DNA of 6,109 bases, taken from JBOFLO01 sp051657905. GTDB taxonomy: Bacteria > Patescibacteriota > Gracilibacteria > UBA1369. The notes beneath the pieces are model-generated. The model had not been told where the DNA came from. It ran no database searches and was given only the letters and a program-made list of their open reading frames with translations. This document shows, in pieces, positions 5,044-6,109 of this stretch (its first letter is position 1; every line of letters starts with the position of its first letter). The stretch is from NCBI GenBank assembly GCA_051657905.1, contig JBOFLO010000007.1, forward strand, positions 1-6,109, written 5' to 3'. The position numbers and the translations under genes were made by a program.

Positions 5044-5754
5044 ATGAAATTAGATCGTCGCTTAGAGGTTCTCAAAGCCATTGTTCAACACTTTGTTGAA
5101 ACGGCTGAACCAGTTGGTTCTCAAACTATTTTGGTCAGTTATAAATTCCAGGTCAGCCCTGCCACCATTCGTAATGACATGGCACTTTTGGAAAAAGAAG
5201 GTTTGATTTATCAGCCTCACACTTCCGCCGGCCGCGTTCCTACCGATCTTGGCTACAGACTTTTCGTTGAAGAATTGCAGGACAATGAAAGAGCTCAAAA
5301 AGAAGCGCAAAAAGCTTTGCAAAAAGCTCAAACTGAAATGCAAATTCATAAGGTAAAACAGAAAATCGTCGATTTGGTTTCCTTACTTGCACATACAACT
5401 CAAAACGCCAGCTTCGCCACCCTTCCCGACAATCCTCGCACTTTTTATATCGGCCTTTCCAACATCATTCGCCAACCCGAATTCCTCTCCGACGCCACAC
5501 GCGCCAGTCAGGTAATTGAAGTTTTCGAAAAAAATGATCGCTTTGTAAACATTCTTAAAAATCTTGAAATTGATCATTCCATTAAACTTTTTATCGGAAA
5601 AGAAAATCTGGTTCCGGAAATTCAAAGTATGGCTTTGATGGTTACCAAATACAAATATTTAAATCACGATAGTATCATCGGTATACTTACTCCCACTCGT
5701 ACCGATTACGCTTTTAATAAAGCCGTTCTAGAACAGGCAAAACTACTCTCTTAA
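5044..5754 (+). CDS. hrcA: Heat-inducible transcription repressor HrcA, compact form
   Basis: HrcA represses chaperone operons by binding CIRCE. The N-terminal winged helix is clear: helix-turn-helix around FQVSPATIRNDMALLEKEGL (35-54), followed by the highly conserved PHTSAGRVPTDLGYR (58-72). A probable coiled coil (about 79-108) follows. The C-terminal part of the GAF-like domain is also clear: IGLSNIIRQPEF (136-147), LFIGKENLV (182-190) and GILTPTRTDYAF (213-224). At 236 residues it is about 100 shorter than usual HrcA (about 340). The missing part lies between the segment VSLLAHTTQNASFATLP (112-128) and the conserved C-terminal block, where the inserted dimerisation domain and part of the GAF-like domain normally sit. 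Both ends are intact and the frame is clean, so this looks like a natural short form rather than a broken gene. Its own CIRCE lies upstream and grpE follows after 11 bp. Confidence 0.93.
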   Translation: MKLDRRLEVLKAIVQHFVETAEPVGSQTILVSYKFQVSPATIRNDMALLEKEGLIYQPHTSAGRVPTDLGYRLFVEELQDNERAQKEAQKALQKAQTEMQIHKVKQKIVDLVSLLAHTTQNASFATLPDNPRTFYIGLSNIIRQPEFLSDATRASQVIEVFEKNDRFVNILKNLEIDHSIKLFIGKENLVPEIQSMALMVTKYKYLNHDSIIGILTPTRTDYAFNKAVLEQAKLLS

Positions 5755-5765
5755 CTCTCTAAAAA

Positions 5766-6109
5766 ATGACCAATCCGCTTGATCCAAACGATCAAACTAT
5801 TCCTACTGATGATCAAAACAATCCATCAGCAAACGAGCCAGTTAGCGAAGAACAAATTCTTCTACAAAATCTTCAAAAAGAATTGGAAGACTCTAAAACT
5901 AAATTGCAGGATTTAACCAATATCAGCCAGCAAGCCTTGGCCGATTTACAAAATTATAAAAAACGCAGCGATGAAGAAAAATCCCAATTCCTCACCTTCG
6001 CCAATGCCAATTTAATCAGTGAAATTTTACCGGTTATTGATAATGTTGAACGCGCCTCCCAGCATGTACCTGAAGAAGCAAAAGATTGGGCTCAAGGAAT
6101 TATCGGGAC
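5766..6109 (+). CDS. grpE: GrpE, nucleotide exchange factor of DnaK (partial, 3' end outside window)
   Basis: The frame is open from the ATG at 5766 to the right edge (114 residues visible; complete GrpE is commonly about 170-200). Residues 1-28 are a disordered, Asp/Asn/Pro-rich tail. A long coiled-coil helix (about 29-75) follows with the family motif ALADLQNYKKRSDEEK (57-72), then the signature LISEILPVIDNVERA (83-97) and the start of the central helix near GII. GrpE releases ADP from DnaK in the Hsp70 cycle. It starts 11 bp after hrcA with no promoter or ribosome-binding site between, so it is in the same CIRCE-controlled operon; dnaK and dnaJ would be expected to follow, outside the window. 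The identification is secure. Confidence 0.95.
   Translation, partial: MTNPLDPNDQTIPTDDQNNPSANEPVSEEQILLQNLQKELEDSKTKLQDLTNISQQALADLQNYKKRSDEEKSQFLTFANANLISEILPVIDNVERASQHVPEEAKDWAQGIIG

Noticed and set aside
5084..5100. Inverted repeat TTCAACA-CTT-TGTTGAA inside hrcA, resembling the GTTCAA motif.
   Set aside because: It falls in the conserved N-terminal coding region (QHFVET), so codon constraints explain it; no regulatory context.
1..6109. Recoded TGA (genetic code 25, as in Gracilibacteria and Absconditabacteria), considered because no gene here stops with TGA.
   Set aside because: All genes are full length without in-frame TGA and their glycines use ordinary GGN codons; with so few genes, absence of TGA stops is not informative.
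1..6109. CRISPR arrays, insertion sequences, tRNA or rRNA genes, prophage or defence genes.
   Set aside because: None of the expected repeats, transposase motifs or cloverleaf and rRNA sequences was seen on either strand.

Overview
The window looks like a piece of a low-GC bacterial chromosome, most likely from the Candidate Phyla Radiation (Patescibacteria). This is inferred from several weak signs: nearly every start codon lacks a Shine-Dalgarno sequence, the division gene cluster is fragmented, HrcA is unusually short, and small proteins of unknown function sit between housekeeping genes. The standard genetic code fits: all complete genes end in TAA or TAG and read through without in-frame TGA. 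No 16S rRNA or other marker that would fix the lineage is present.

Left half, all on the minus strand, read right to left: rsmH (16S rRNA methyltransferase) and a small FtsL-like division protein form a remnant of the dcw cell-division cluster. It ends at a convincing rho-independent terminator (about 1485-1517). Then comes a second unit: an ECF-type sigma factor followed by a membrane protein with an extracytoplasmic FecR domain. That protein runs off the left edge. It is a candidate signal-transduction pair.

Centre (2905-3212): a divergent intergenic region of 308 bp between rsmH and a plus-strand membrane protein. It holds a candidate rsmH promoter, a cluster of AAGTT/GTTCAA-type repeats (one copy is shared exactly with the sigma-factor upstream region), a weak imperfect hairpin, and a possible short leader ORF.

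Right half, all on the plus strand: a small multi-drug export family (COG2426-type) membrane protein; class I glyceraldehyde-3-phosphate dehydrogenase (gap) with a one-base stop/start overlap to a 68-residue single-pass membrane protein; then the heat-shock genes hrcA and grpE (cut by the right edge). A CIRCE operator (5001-5027) lies directly before hrcA, and its 9-bp spacer contains a perfect TATAAT box. The hrcA-grpE unit is therefore very probably autoregulated by HrcA. The best-supported unusual points are the compact HrcA paired with a recognisable CIRCE, cofactor-pocket substitutions in GAPDH, the sigma/FecR pair, and the repeated motif upstream of both minus-strand units. I see no strong evidence for a wholly new system.
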